Assembly (NCBI GenBank): GCA_030762895.1
Contig: CM061062.1
Coordinates: 136,693,104-136,757,103, forward strand
Reading direction: 5' to 3'
DNA from: Sophora flavescens
Lineage: Eukaryota; Streptophyta; Magnoliopsida; Fabales; Fabaceae
Length of the DNA stretch: 64,000 nucleotides
Below, piece by piece: positions 47,431-58,500 of this stretch. The stretch's first letter is position 1; every line of letters starts with the position of its first letter. The position numbers and the translations under genes are program-made. Under the pieces are notes generated by a model. The model saw only the letters and a program-made list of their open reading frames with translations, did no database searches and was not told where the DNA came from.

Positions 47431-48581
47431 TTTTGTATGCGAGGTACACGAGGGAATGCTTCCGGGTTGCGAAAATTGTAATGGAGACCATGACACTCAG
47501 AGCTGTCCATTCTACTTCTCTCAATAACATGTGGACTCATGCCATAATTTCTATGACAGCGTGCCCCAGAACAACTATCAGAGGAACAGTCAGAATCAGA
47601 ATAGGGGTTATATGAGGAGAGACCATCCGGGTTTCGCTTGGAGTAATGCTAGTGGTGGTTTAGCTAGTCGGGCAACCACAACCTCAACAGAATTGGCAAC
47701 CACAGCCTCAACAGCATTGGCAACAACAACCTCAACAGGATGGTGGAAGGCAACCTTGGGAGTTGAGTTTTGAGAAGGCGAATGCGACAATTGAGAAGTT
47801 GGAAATCTATACAAGCACAACCATTGATAAGTTGGCAACTCATACAGGGTCGGCAATTTAGAATCTAGAGATGCAGATTGCCCAGCTCGCAAAGCAACTA
47901 AATGAGCGTCTCCCAGGGACTTTCCTAGGTGATACCGAGAACAACCCTAAGAACCAATGTGATGCCATAACAACTAGAAGCGATAGGGTGTTGGGATCTA
48001 ACAGGGATGCAACAAGTTCTCAGGGAGTTGAGGAAGAACAACCACATGTTGAGGAAGAGCAACCGGAGAAAGAGGAGTTGACAAGTGACAAGGCACCGGA
48101 GCAAGTGGGGGAGAGTTGCAAACGGCAGGTACCATACCCACATGAAGCATTGTTTGAGCAGAATATGGTTGGGGGGATGGATCAAAGTGCAGATGATGCG
48201 GTAGTGGATTTCACCATGCTTGCTAAGCAACCTGAAATTGCTGCATTAGATAAATATGTTGGCTTACATGCATGCGTGGACACTGGTAAGTTAGACCCTC
48301 CCACTTGTCTGGCACACTTCCTCGAGAAAACACCATTTGACCCGAGAGGAAGTGAGTTCATAATTGCAGAGGTCAATGGAGTTTTCACACACGTGCTAGG
48401 TGGAATTATGGATAGAGTCGTAATGCTTCTACAATTGCTACTTCACAAACCATGGGATCCGGGTGGAGGATCTCACATGATGAGCATCTCCTGGCCCTTA
48501 TGCCACAGGCTATGGGATCCAGGTGGATGCTTCTTAATAAGTCAAGCTAGTGACGTTAAACAAGCGCTACTTGGGAGGTAA
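47431..48581 (+). pseudogene. Gag fragments of element B
   Basis: A gag-like start (ATGCGAGGTACACGAGG) is joined directly to the zinc knuckle (CENCNGDHDTQSC), so the capsid domain is deleted. A QNNYQRNSQNQNRGY stretch follows and the frame is broken again. From 47871 a 236-codon frame encodes a gag-tail-like part (QIAQLAKQLNER, NPKNQCDAITTRS, an acidic EEEQP repeat, VPYPHEALFE), then about 140 residues I do not recognise, with a repeated WDPGG. It ends at DVKQALLGR. Confidence 0.65.
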
Positions 48582-48648
48582 CCCAAGCTAGGTATCCTTT
48601 ATTTTTAGTTTCTGTCATTTTCATTTATATAAAAAAAAGGAAGCTTGA

Positions 48649-48877
48649 TTCGCCACGCGAATCCATAGTGGCCGCGCGACACAGAAGCCCTGAATCTCAA
48701 AGGCTTGCTCACGCTTCTGTCTCGCGCCGTGAGGTCTACTTTCGCCTCGCGATTCTGGGCATCATCATCAGTTGGAATTCCAGATTCGCCTCGTGAGATA
48801 CTACTCGCCCCGCTATTCTGGAAAGTGTGAATAACAATTTTCCAGATTCGCCTCGCGAGTGACATCTCGCCTCGCGA
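48649..48877 (+). promoter_or_regulatory. Second CTCGCCTCGCGA pair array, inside B
   Basis: Four pairs in the interior: 48649/about 48668, 48721/48741, 48785/48804 and 48847/48866. Within-pair spacing is 19-20 bp; pair starts are 72, 64 and 62 bp apart, the same layout as in the LTRs. The last pair is framed by CAGATTCGC and GCGAATCTG, so it forms a 40-bp imperfect inverted repeat (48843-48882). No obvious TATA box follows. Confidence 0.8.
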
Positions 48878-50187
48878 ATCTGCAATTAAGTTTTTGATTT
48901 GAAGGATTTATTCCAGGAGAGGCCTTTGGCCCAGCAAAGGGGTGCCCGAGGGAACAATTGGATGAGGATGCAACCGTAGAAGAACTTTCCGTGGAAGCGG
49001 CCACCGCCGCTACAACTTGATCAGGGAGCACCCTTTCCTTTACTCACTCTTATTTTATATCTGTGTTCTTTCATTGAGGACAATGTATGCTTTAAGTGTG
49101 GGGGAGGGAACCAATTGTTTTGTTTTTGTTTTTGTTTTTGTTTGTCACTCTTGAATAATTTGAGAAGATCAAGAGTTTGTGTATGAGTATTGTGTCGGCA
49201 AGCTTGTTGGATTTTAATTAAATTTAGCATAGATTGATTGGATGAATTATTTTGACCATTGATGAATTCCCCCTGGTTCTGAAAATAGAAAAGTTGATCC
49301 CCGTGGAAAAATTGAAAATTGAACTTTGAGAAACTTTATTGTGATTGCTTGATTTATGACAAGTTTGGGGTGAACGGGTGCACACACTAGGAATTGTATC
49401 TCGGTCAAACAATTTGCAAAATGTCCAGGTGAGGATTTGAGCCTCCAACTTTGTTTTTGATTGTGTAGATCACTTTTAAGTTGCACTTTCCCGAATTTGA
49501 TTGAATCTCTTCATGGTTTGCATGTTTATGTGATGCATCAAATGATTTAGGCAATTTTCTTTGAATAGCTACTTGGCCTAAAAAGAACCATCCCTAATAC
49601 ATGTTCCCTAGTTAGCCACATTGAGCCTAATTGGCCTATTGTTTCTTGATGACCCTATATTATATGCCAAAAATCTGAAAAACCATGTTAACCCAATCTT
49701 AGGATTAGGAGAGCATGGAAGCTTAGCAAGAGAAGGATTGTGAGAAACTAAGTTTGGGGTAGCTACAAGGTAATATGTCATTTTGGGTTGAGAAAAAGAA
49801 AAATAAAGGTTGAAACCCAAGGCAAAAAAAAAAAGAAAAAAAAAGAAAAAATTACCAAAAAGAAAAGGGGCAAAACAAAAAGATTAGTGAGGAAAAGGTT
49901 GTTGTCACCCGAGGCAAAAAGAAAAATGGAAAAAGGAATTTGAGTGGAAGATGTGTCAGATGCTCATGCTCTCTTAGTTCCTAGGGACTTAAGCCTAGTA
50001 TCCTTGAATATCCTACCCTTAGCCAGGCCCCATTTCAACCTTTAAAAGACCTTCTGATGTTGCATACATGTTTTCGTGGGAACTATTTTTTGAGATGAAC
50101 ATCAAATTCATGGGAAGTGCTCTTGGAATGTGAAGTTGAGTGAAAAGTTGATAGCCTAGACACAATTGAGCGAATGAGTGAAATTTT
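48843..50187 (+). repeat. Tandem duplication, copy 1 (3' region of B)
   Basis: About 1345 bp, nearly identical to 50188-51536 (differences: a few single bases and A-run lengths). It starts at the last palindrome pair and holds the remaining pol tail (EDATVEELS, ending in TGA at 49018-49020), then untranslated sequence with TTTAAGTGTGGGGGAGG. The small ORFs on the minus strand are untranslated-region artefacts present twice. Confidence 0.95.
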
Positions 50188-51536
50188 ACAGATTCGCCTC
50201 GCGAGTGACATCTCGCCTCGCGAATCTGCAATTAAGTTTTTTGATTTGAAGGATTTATTCCAGGAGAGGCCTTTGGCCCAGCAAAGGGGTGCCCGAGGGA
50301 ACAATTGGATGAGGATGCAACCGTAGAAGAACTTTCCGTGGAAGCGGCCACCGCCGCTACAACTTGATCAGGGAGCACCCTTTCCTTTACTCACTCTTAT
50401 TTTATATCTGTGTTCTTTCATTGAGGACAATGTATGCTTTAAGTGTGGGGGAGGGAACCAATTGTTTTGTTTTTGTTTTTGTTTTTGTTTGTCACTCTTG
50501 AATAATTTGAGAAGATCAAGAGTTTGTGTATGAGTATTGTGTCGGCAAGCTTGTTGGATTTTAATTAAATTTAGCATAGATTGATTGGATGAATTATTTT
50601 GACCATTGATGAATTCCCCCTGGTTCTGAAAATAGAAAAGTTGATCCCCGTGGAAAAATTGAAAATTGAACTTTGAGAAACTTTATTGTGATTGCTTGAT
50701 TTATGACAAGTTTGGGGTGAACGGGTGCACACACTAGGAATTGTATCTCGGTCAAACAATTTGCAAAATGTCCAGGTGAGGATTTGAGCCTCCAACTTTG
50801 TTTTTGATTGTGTGGATCACTTTTAAGTTGCACTTTCCCGAATTTGATTGAATCTCTTCATGGTTTGCATGTTTATGTGATGCATCAAATGATTTAGGCA
50901 ATTTTCTTTGAATAGCTACTTGGCCTAAAAAGAACCATCCCTAATACATGTTCCCTAGTTAGCCACATTGAGCCTAATTGGCCTATTGTTTCTTGATGAC
51001 CCTATATTATATGCCAAAAATCTGAAAAACCATGTTAACCCAATCTTAGGATTAGGAGAGCATGGAAGCTTAGCAAGAGAAGGATTGTGAGAAACTAAGT
51101 TTGGGGTAGCTACAAGGTAATATGTCATTTTGGGTTGAGAAAAAGAAAAATAAAGGTTGAAACCCAAGGCAAAAAAAAAAAAAGAAAAAAAAAGAAAAAA
51201 TTACCAAAAAGAAAAGGGGCAAAACAAAAAGATTAGTGAGGAAAAGGTTGTTGTCACCCGAGGCAAAAAGAAAAATGGAAAAAGGAATTTGAGTGGAAGA
51301 TGTGTCAGATGCTCATGCTCTCTTAGTTCCTAGGGACTTAAGCCTAGTATCCTTGAATATCCTACCCTTAGCCAGGCCCCATTTCAACCTTTAAAAGACC
51401 TTCTGATGTTGCATACATGTTTTCGTGGGAACTATTTTTTGAGATGAACATCAAATTCATGGGAAGTGCTCTTGGAATGTGAAGTTGAGTGAAAAGTTGA
51501 TAGCCTAGACACAATTGAGCGAATGAGTGAAATTTT
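50188..51536 (+). repeat. Tandem duplication, copy 2
   Basis: Follows copy 1 without a gap: GAAATTTTA joins CAGATTCGCC at 50187/50188. It ends at GAAATTTTA before CATACCCTTG, where single-copy sequence resumes. Near-identity implies a recent event. Confidence 0.95.
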
Positions 51537-51831
51537 ACATACCCTTGTGAGGAAGGCAATTGCTTGAAATTGGTGATCTTCCTTTTGTGTGTAACTTTGA
51601 TCCTCAACTTAGATTAATACTTGCATGAATGATAAGTTCTCAATTGTTTAAAGTAAATGAATGTGGGGATTACATCGATGCAAGGGGGGAAATCATTGAA
51701 GAAAAATTGTTTTGTTAAGATTGCATGAAATTTGTGCGAAATCGATTGAATCCCTTAAGCTTGCCAAGTCTTGAGTCTTTTTTGAGTTTTAGCTTGCTTG
51801 GGGACAAGCAAGGTTTAAGTTTGGGGTGTTT
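51537..51831 (+). other. End of B interior with polypurine tract
   Basis: Non-coding. It ends TTTAAGTTTGGGGTGTTT next to the LTR at 51832, the polypurine tract; element M has the matching AAGTTTGGGGTATTT. Confidence 0.75.
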
Positions 51832-53201
51832 TGATAAGCCTCTGGCTTATCTAGTTTTATAACTAGATGGACTGTGGTTTCTGTGCTAATTATTCGAGTT
51901 CAATCTCGTTTTCGCCCAAATTTGGCATTGCTTTGTTCCTAAGTTAGACTTTGACTTGTTCTAGGCATTTTAAGTAGTTTTTAGTCTATTTTGAATAGAA
52001 TTACGCTTTTTGTTTCTTTTTATTGTTTCAGGTTAGAAGTGAAGCTCTGAGAGCCAAGGAAAGTCAAGAAACAGTGGAAATTACCATTCTGGAGATACTC
52101 GCCCCGCGAGTGGATGCTCGCCTCGTGAGCCTGAAGATCAGCTAAGCAGCAATAGTCATCCTTTCTGTCTCGCCCCGCGAAGATACCACTCGCCTCACAA
52201 TCCTGAAGGCCTGACTGTGCCAGAATTGTCATCCTCTCTGTGTCGCCTCGCGAGAGTATGCTCGCCTCGTGAGAGTCCAATTTGAAAGCGCGCCAATTTT
52301 AATATTCGCCTCGCGAGAGCTTGCTCTCCTCGCGAGAGAGCGCAGATCCTGAATCCTATATATTGCTGTTTTAGGGCAGAATTGAGAAGCTTTGGATTCA
52401 CCACTGTTAGAGTAGTGTTTTTGGCCGAATTTCTTGTTTCTGGAGCTGCGTCTCCTCTTTTCTTTTTCTTATTTTACTATGGTCGTTAGGTCCGATTGCT
52501 TGTCTGTCTTTATGAGCATGAGGAACCAATCCCCTCGTCCGAGGGATCAATGAAACCACTCATGGCGGTGTACAATTCGATGTGATGTATGTCTTTCTCC
52601 CTTCTTTCAATTAATGTTTTCCAATTCTGATTTGATTGCGTTGATCATATGCATGCGTGATTGACTAGTTAAACGTGATGAGGCTTAGGAGGCAATTCGC
52701 GTTTTAGAACTTGAATTGGGATCATCGATCGACTATTGCACGAGAGTGAGTAGGAGATCGGTGCAACCTTATAGGGAACAAGAATTAATAGTGGTTGATG
52801 ATTAGGATTATGAGACCTAGTAAGTAATTAATCCAATTATCGAATACGTCCTATTGAGCACGACAGTGGATATAGGAGAATTTGGGGGTCCTGGTTGACA
52901 TTGTAATTGAACTTAGGAAACAATCATCATCACTTGGGTACTATGCATGATTGGGTAGGTGGATTTGAGACCTTAGATATTTTAATTCCATATTTTAATA
53001 CCTTAGTTCTATTAGATTTGTTAATTTAATTTGCGATCGTATTTTCTCTCTCAACCACTTTCTGTTACTTGACCAAACGTATCGAACTTCTCGCGAATTA
53101 TTCGAATTGGTAGCCCAATCCTTGTGTTCGACCTCGGTAAATTCTTACCGTGTTTATTTTATTACTTGCGACGACCCGGTACACTTGCCGGTGACTCAAC
53201 A
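51832..53201 (+). mobile_element. 3' LTR of element B
   Basis: TGATAAGCC at the start, ACTCAACA at the end (1370 bp). Includes a TATA box at 52357-52364 and the full four-pair array. Confidence 0.9.
52098..52335 (+). promoter_or_regulatory. CTCGCCTCGCGA pair array, 3' LTR of B
   Basis: Pairs at 52098/52117, 52169/52189, 52242/52261 and 52305/52324. Within-pair spacing is 19, 20, 19 and 19 bp; pair starts are 71, 73 and 63 bp apart. The last site ends 22 bp before the TATA box at 52357. Several CpGs have decayed to TpG or CpA. Confidence 0.85.
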
Positions 53202-53465
53202 AGTTTTTGACGCCGTTGCTGGGGATTGGCACAACCAATTTTCCTAATTTTTAGGGAAGTTTGATTATTTGGTTAAGTTATTTTTATTTTTATTTTTATT
53301 TTTATTTTTATTTACTATTATCTCTCTCTACGTCTTTGATTCCACTAGGTCTTGCCTTGTTTTGTATGCGAGGTACACGAGGGAATTCTTCCGGGTTGCG
53401 AAAATTGTAATGGAGACCATGACACTCAGAGCTGTCCGTTCTACTTCTCTCAATAACATGTGGAT
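53202..53465 (+). mobile_element. Second primer-binding site and leader after LTR of B
   Basis: Repeats 47267-47530: primer-binding site (TGACGCCGTTGCTGGGGAT, two changes), the (ATTTTT)n tract and the gag start region. It breaks at CAATAACATGTGGA and joins an integrase fragment. It shows that the LTR at 51832 also served as, or recombined with, a 5' LTR of a neighbouring copy. Confidence 0.8.
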
Positions 53466-54074
53466 GGGGGATCTTACTTCTGTAACTCACAACTGAGAAA
53501 TGTGTTGACCAAGTATGATGTGAGGCATAAGGTGGCATCTCCATATCATCCATAGACAAATGGGCAAGCGGAGGTCTCTAACCGGGAGATTAAGCGAATT
53601 CTGGAAAAAACTGTGTCCACTTCAAGAAAAGATTGGGCAAAGAAGCTCGACGATGCCTTGTGGGCTTACCGGACTGCATTAAAAACTTCTGTGGGGTTAT
53701 CTCCATTTCAGATGGTCTATGGGAAGGCATGTCATCTACCCGTAGAGTTGGAGCATCGAGCCTTTTGGGCATTGAAGTTCTTGAATTTTGATGCCACTTT
53801 GGCGGGTGAGAAAAGAGCCAATCAGCTGCATGAATTAGAGGAGATGCGCCTTAATGCATATGAGAATGCAGATATTTACAAGCAGCGAGTCAAGACTTAT
53901 CATGACAAGAAGATCGTGATGAAAGAATTTCAGCCAGGACAACAAGTTTTATTATTCAATTCCCGGCTGAGATTGTTTCTCGGCAAGTTGAAGTCTAAGT
54001 GGTCGGGACCGTTCATTGTCAAAGAAGCCTCACCTAATGGAGCCACAGAAGTGGAGGATCCTACTTCAAAGTAA
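53466..54074 (+). pseudogene. Integrase C-terminal fragment
   Basis: Begins in the integrase core (YFCNSQLRNVLTKYDV) and includes PYHP, an in-frame TAG at 53553-53555 where relatives have glutamine, then TNGQAEVSNREIK with the catalytic glutamate. From about 53613 it is open through DALWAYRTALKT, YGKACHLPVELEH and GQQVLLFNSRL to KSKWSGPFIV. It breaks at EVEDPTSK, short of the usual end. Closely similar to the same part of element M's integrase. It could derive from C, which lost its integrase at 45915, or from a B relative. Confidence 0.85.
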
Positions 54075-55139
54075 TACAGCACCCATATTTGTACATCTCG
54101 AGTAGGGATCTAAACCCTCAGAAACCACAGCTTTTCCTTTATCAGCAAGGCTTGGAGCCTTCTTCGAAACTAAGTTTCCCAACTTGGCGACCCTTTCTTT
54201 TTCCACATATTTAGCAACTACTTTTCTATTTGTTTTAGGAAGATCCAATGCAGCACCAGTTGATTGCTTGGATAGGTTTCTTTTACAGTTGGACAAAGAG
54301 TGGCCAATAAGTTTGCATGAAGCACAAAAAGATGGAAGGAATTCAAATTCCACTTTCACATGAAAGGCAAAACCTTTCCTAACTACCATAATCTGGTCTC
54401 TAATCTGCCCAGCAAGGTCAATATCCACCAAGATCCTAGCATAATGACCTAAAGATCTGTTCTTAGTAGCATCATCTAAAGCCAAAGGAGTTCCCACACC
54501 CCTTGCAATAGAGTAAAGAATTTTAGGTCTCCAATACTCAAGAGGGAGGTTGAAGATTCTGATCCAAAGCATTGCGCGTTGGTGCAGCTTAACAAGAGAG
54601 GGATTGAAATCAAGGCGTCCAAGGGAAGAGTCTCGGAACCCCGGATCCAGACTCCAAGAACCCGCTGCCAACACCCTACGCATATCCTCAAAAGATGCAA
54701 AGGAAAACTCGAAGAAGCCTCTGCCAATAGGTGTCAGTTTCCAAAGAGCAATAGGGTTCCACAACAGCGAAAGCTTTGCTCGCAAGGCATCAATCTTAAG
54801 AGGTTTTTCCCCTTTTGCCAGAAGAATTCTGCCATGGAGATTGTTTTTAGACGCTTCCAGACCAGCCAAATATTCATCCTCTGGAATTTCAATCAGTAGA
54901 TCGTCTCCGTTTAGGCAAGGGACCGGAAGTTGACTCAAAGAGAAGTCACACACATTCTTAAGAGCCTGTGCAAAGGACTTCTTTTGATTGACTTGCGGCT
55001 TATCAGTACAGGGATCAAGGGGCGGACCAGGAGGGAGGGGCTGAACCGCAAGAGGGGGAGGAGAGGAGGAAGGCAACGAAGGCCCATGTGCAACGGATTC
55101 TGGGAACAGAAGTTGCCAAGGAGGCGCATCCATGACCAA
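54066..55139 (-). CDS. LINE-type ORF1-like protein (DUF4283 and CCHC knuckle)
   Basis: An intact 357-codon frame. A proline-rich N-terminus (13-45) is followed by a DUF4283-like region at about 105-245, with motifs such as LLWNPIALWKLTPIGRGFFEF and the WIRIFNLPLEYW block, then a CCHC knuckle CASCKLIGHSLSNC (272-285) and a basic tail. In plants this combination is typical of ORF1 of L1-like LINEs and of domesticated derivatives; it binds nucleic acid. No RT follows: the frame runs into the truncated integrase at about 54075, and the last ~15 residues may be read-through into the junction. Upstream only about 20 bp remain before the family 4 LTR. Confidence 0.7.
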   Translation of the reverse strand: MVMDAPPWQLLFPESVAHGPSLPSSSPPPLAVQPLPPGPPLDPCTDKPQVNQKKSFAQALKNVCDFSLSQLPVPCLNGDDLLIEIPEDEYLAGLEASKNNLHGRILLAKGEKPLKIDALRAKLSLLWNPIALWKLTPIGRGFFEFSFASFEDMRRVLAAGSWSLDPGFRDSSLGRLDFNPSLVKLHQRAMLWIRIFNLPLEYWRPKILYSIARGVGTPLALDDATKNRSLGHYARILVDIDLAGQIRDQIMVVRKGFAFHVKVEFEFLPSFCASCKLIGHSLSNCKRNLSKQSTGAALDLPKTNRKVVAKYVEKERVAKLGNLVSKKAPSLADKGKAVVSEGLDPYSRCTNMGAVLL

Positions 55140-55436
55140 GAAACACCAACCCTAAGCCTTCCTCCTTACATCTCATAAGTATGCAAATATATGAATTATG
55201 AATTAATTGAGCTAGTTATTTGTGGGTTTAATGAGGGAATAATTTCTATGTAACTTTGATAGATTAATCTGTATTAATCTAGAATTTGGCATAAAGAGTC
55301 ACGTACTAACTTAACTTAGATTAACTTCTATTTGATAATAAGGGGTGTAGTGAATAAATTATGGGTGTGATCAGTAGACATAATAAAAAGAAAAAGAAGA
55401 TCAGATAAGAAGAGGAAAGGGTGGTTCGTCAGATAC

Positions 55437-55528
55437 AAGGAAAAAAGAGAAAGAAGAAGGGAGAAGAGAGAAGACGAGAAAAGAGAGAAGAGAGAAGAGG
55501 GAAGAAGAAGAGAGAAGAAAGATGAAAG
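55437..55528 (+). repeat. GA-rich polypurine tract in family 4 LTR
   Basis: An almost uninterrupted purine stretch of AGAGAAG-type units; its counterpart is at 61309-61400. Such tracts can bind plant GAGA-binding (BPC) proteins or form triplex DNA. Confidence 0.8.
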
Positions 55529-58500
55529 AACTTTGAATCATGACAAAGAGATAGGAGTTGGAGATCCTAGAGAAAGCTTGAAGAACCAAGAGAAGAAAAG
55601 GTAAGAGAATGAGAGAAAGCTAGGTTCAACCAAAAAGGGTAATAACATCATATTAGGAATGAATTCAAGAGAGGCCAATATTAACAACCTTGATTCTACT
55701 ACATAGTCATGTGAGTTCTTGTTGTTTGTAACATTGGGTGACCATAAATCCCAACTTTTTGTTAAGTTCTTTATTACATCTGTTACATGCTTATTTCGGT
55801 GTTGCATGATGTGTGGAACCACTGATTTTGATTGCATGCAAGGTTAGGGGCTGATTTGGGTGAAATTGACACCGGGGGGAGGGGGCGGGGAGGTATTAGT
55901 CTCTAAACACATATTGACACCTTGTCAGTATTTTGTCGATAACTTCCTCCACAGAGGTCGTTTTGAAATGATTTATGAACCATTGGAAACTAGATAAAAT
56001 TGGATACGAAATGGACACTGGAATGACTAAATTTCATTAATTATTGGTAGAGAAATCTAACTTTCAATTTACTGTCAAAAACAAAGAATTTGTTTTTATG
56101 TTGCTGTAGTATTCTGGCCATAACTCCCTACACAACTACTGGATTGGAACCATTCTTATGCCATTAGAAAATATATATTTTTTTGTTACAATTTTGGCTT
56201 TGGAAGATCTATTTTGATAAACTTTTAGTGGGGAACACTCAGTTCCAAGTTGATGAAAATTCTGATTAGATAACTGTAAGTAAAAATGACACTTGATTTG
56301 TGTATAAAGAATTCCTATGTGTTCTAATTCTGTCCAAACATGAATAATACTTAGAATTGTAATTAGTATGTTGTTCTTTGTGGCTGCATGTTCTGTTTTA
56401 TTGGTAGTTGGATGTGAAGTTTGGTTTGTACAAGTTATAAGATAATGGTGAGACATTTGATTTGTGTTATATCTTTACTATTGGTACTTTTGTGGTTGTT
56501 TAATGAAACCATCATTTTGGTTTGGTTACTGCATGCTTGATGAAATTGGCTTCCATGTGAGAAGATGTATAAGAAAATGAATCGTAGCATGGCATTAAAA
56601 ATTTAAAATTGTCTATGTTTAGTGAAACTTAAGGTTTCAAAACTATTCTAACCATTATTTAAGGGCACAATATCTATGTGGGTGAGATGTTTTGTAAGTC
56701 CTTCATTTTTTGAGTCTAGGATATGGTACTAGCAATTAAGGGACGCCTAATTGTTGTCATAGAGCTCTGACTGCCATATCAACCAGTTTGAACTTTGCGT
56801 GCCTTAAGTCCACTCACACTTGAGGTACCTAGTAAAGGTTTTTATACTTAAAATGCCTATGCTTAGATTCATTTTCATCAAATAACTCAATCCAATTAAG
56901 GACCTGGTAAAAAGAGCTGGTGATGAAAAGGTGAGTTATAAGAGGGCTATGAAAGACACTACCACTATGCGAGGTTATTTATGATATGTGTGCATATAGG
57001 TAAATTTACATATTTTAGTGAGGACGATCAAACAGAATATATTGATTACTCATATGTCTTGCTTGAAACAAGAACTCATTGAGATTTATTTCTCAATAGC
57101 CTACTTTTTGTTTCAGATAACAGGTACATATTGGAAACTAATAAGCAAGCTCCGGAAATTGCTTGACAGTCACCCAATAGTGTCCCAGGTTAACATAGTG
57201 TTTCACAGCTGGGTCAAAGTTGGAGTCTTATTAAGAGTCGATGTTTATTTGAGATTGAATTGTAAATTAGGGGTGAAATGCTTATTTGTATTAAATTGAC
57301 CCAGTACTATGTTCAATTTCGACAAAAATCTCTTGTAAAAATTGTTTCACTTAGTTTCAAAATTTTCTATGTTCAACTATTATTCTGTATGCTATAATCA
57401 TGTTTATATATATTTACTTAGTTGAGTCTAGAGTGATTCGGCTTAGGGTGTCAGTCTAAGTGTTCTGTGATGTTGTTAGTCTTCTAAATTCTTGATACGA
57501 ATTAACGAGGTAGGCTACCTCAGGTATTAGTTTGAGGAATGATGAAGGATGACAACTCACAGAAGTGTTTCCAAAAGACCGATTTTCAAATAAGATTTCT
57601 TCTAATCCAAATGTTTTGAACGGATTTTGCTTCTACAGGAACAATTATGCTTGTAAAAACAAATGATATATAATTACTTCCTTGGAGAAGTATTCCAAAG
57701 GAATTAGTAGAGGTAATTGAATTTTTATTGAGATGTGTATGGTATGGTTCTAATTTAATGTATTGCTACTTTAATAATTTTGATTGATATGTACCAACTG
57801 GTCAATGTGTTTAAAATTGCTTAGTATGTTTGGTGGTTGAAATCATGCATTGTCTTGATGTTTTTGTGTGTGATAAATTTTATGCATGTGTTTGATTAGT
57901 GGTTGATTGTGTGATTCTGTTTATATGGTGATTAAGAAGAGGAAAGTTACTTTGCCTATTGGAATAATTAAGTTTGAGATGCTTGAAATGAGTGTAATAA
58001 GTATGCATGTTGATTATGTGAAGTATTGAATGTGTAATTGAGGTTGTGATTTAACTATGGTTTCATGTGTTTGAGTTCTGGATAATTGTTTGGATGAGTA
58101 GATTTATGAATATACTGTTGAAATTGAAGAAGGTGAGGTGTTGTCCTCAGGACCTGTATAGACATAGGTCCAGTATTTTGCTCATAACTCTTTCCATAGA
58201 GCACCTTTTTAAATGATTTTTGTTTTGTTGGAAACTAGACTCATTTTACTTCATTTTTGTGCTCACATTTCATATATTTGATTGGGTATCAATAATTTAA
58301 AATGTGTCACGGGTTGGAAGATAGTTTGTCATCATGTTTTTACCTTCATGTCTTCTTTCCATCAGAAACTTATGTACAAATTCAATTTCTAAAATCTGGG
58401 CATAGTTCTAAAAAACTAGACTTTTGTGGCTTCAATTTAGACATCCCATTTGCATGCTTTGGTTGAGTTATGAGTTATGACCCACTAAATTAATTTTCAA

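Larger units (their letters stand above)
45916..53201 (+). mobile_element. Athila-like element B, pol almost entirely deleted
   Basis: Two similar LTRs (45916-47266 and 51832-53201) flank 4.6 kb with a primer-binding site, gag fragments, a short tail of pol, a duplicated 3' region and a polypurine tract. The protease, RT and integrase core is absent, so it is non-autonomous. It sits inside element C. The sequence after its second LTR is another primer-binding site and leader, not element C, so the right boundary is a recombination product and no target duplication can be read. Confidence 0.85.

Noticed and set aside
47334..47615. 93-codon ORF starting with a Phe/Leu repeat, which could look like a membrane segment
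   Set aside because: The hydrophobic start is the (ATTTTT)n microsatellite in the untranslated leader, and the rest is gag in the wrong frame.
48150..48581. Possible novel gene in element B
   Set aside because: The frame continues from the gag tail and shows no recognisable domain. It could be linker left by deletions. Kept as part of a pseudogene.
49021..51167. Several duplicated 69-79-codon minus-strand ORFs
   Set aside because: They lie in the untranslated 3' region of element B and appear twice only because of the tandem duplication.
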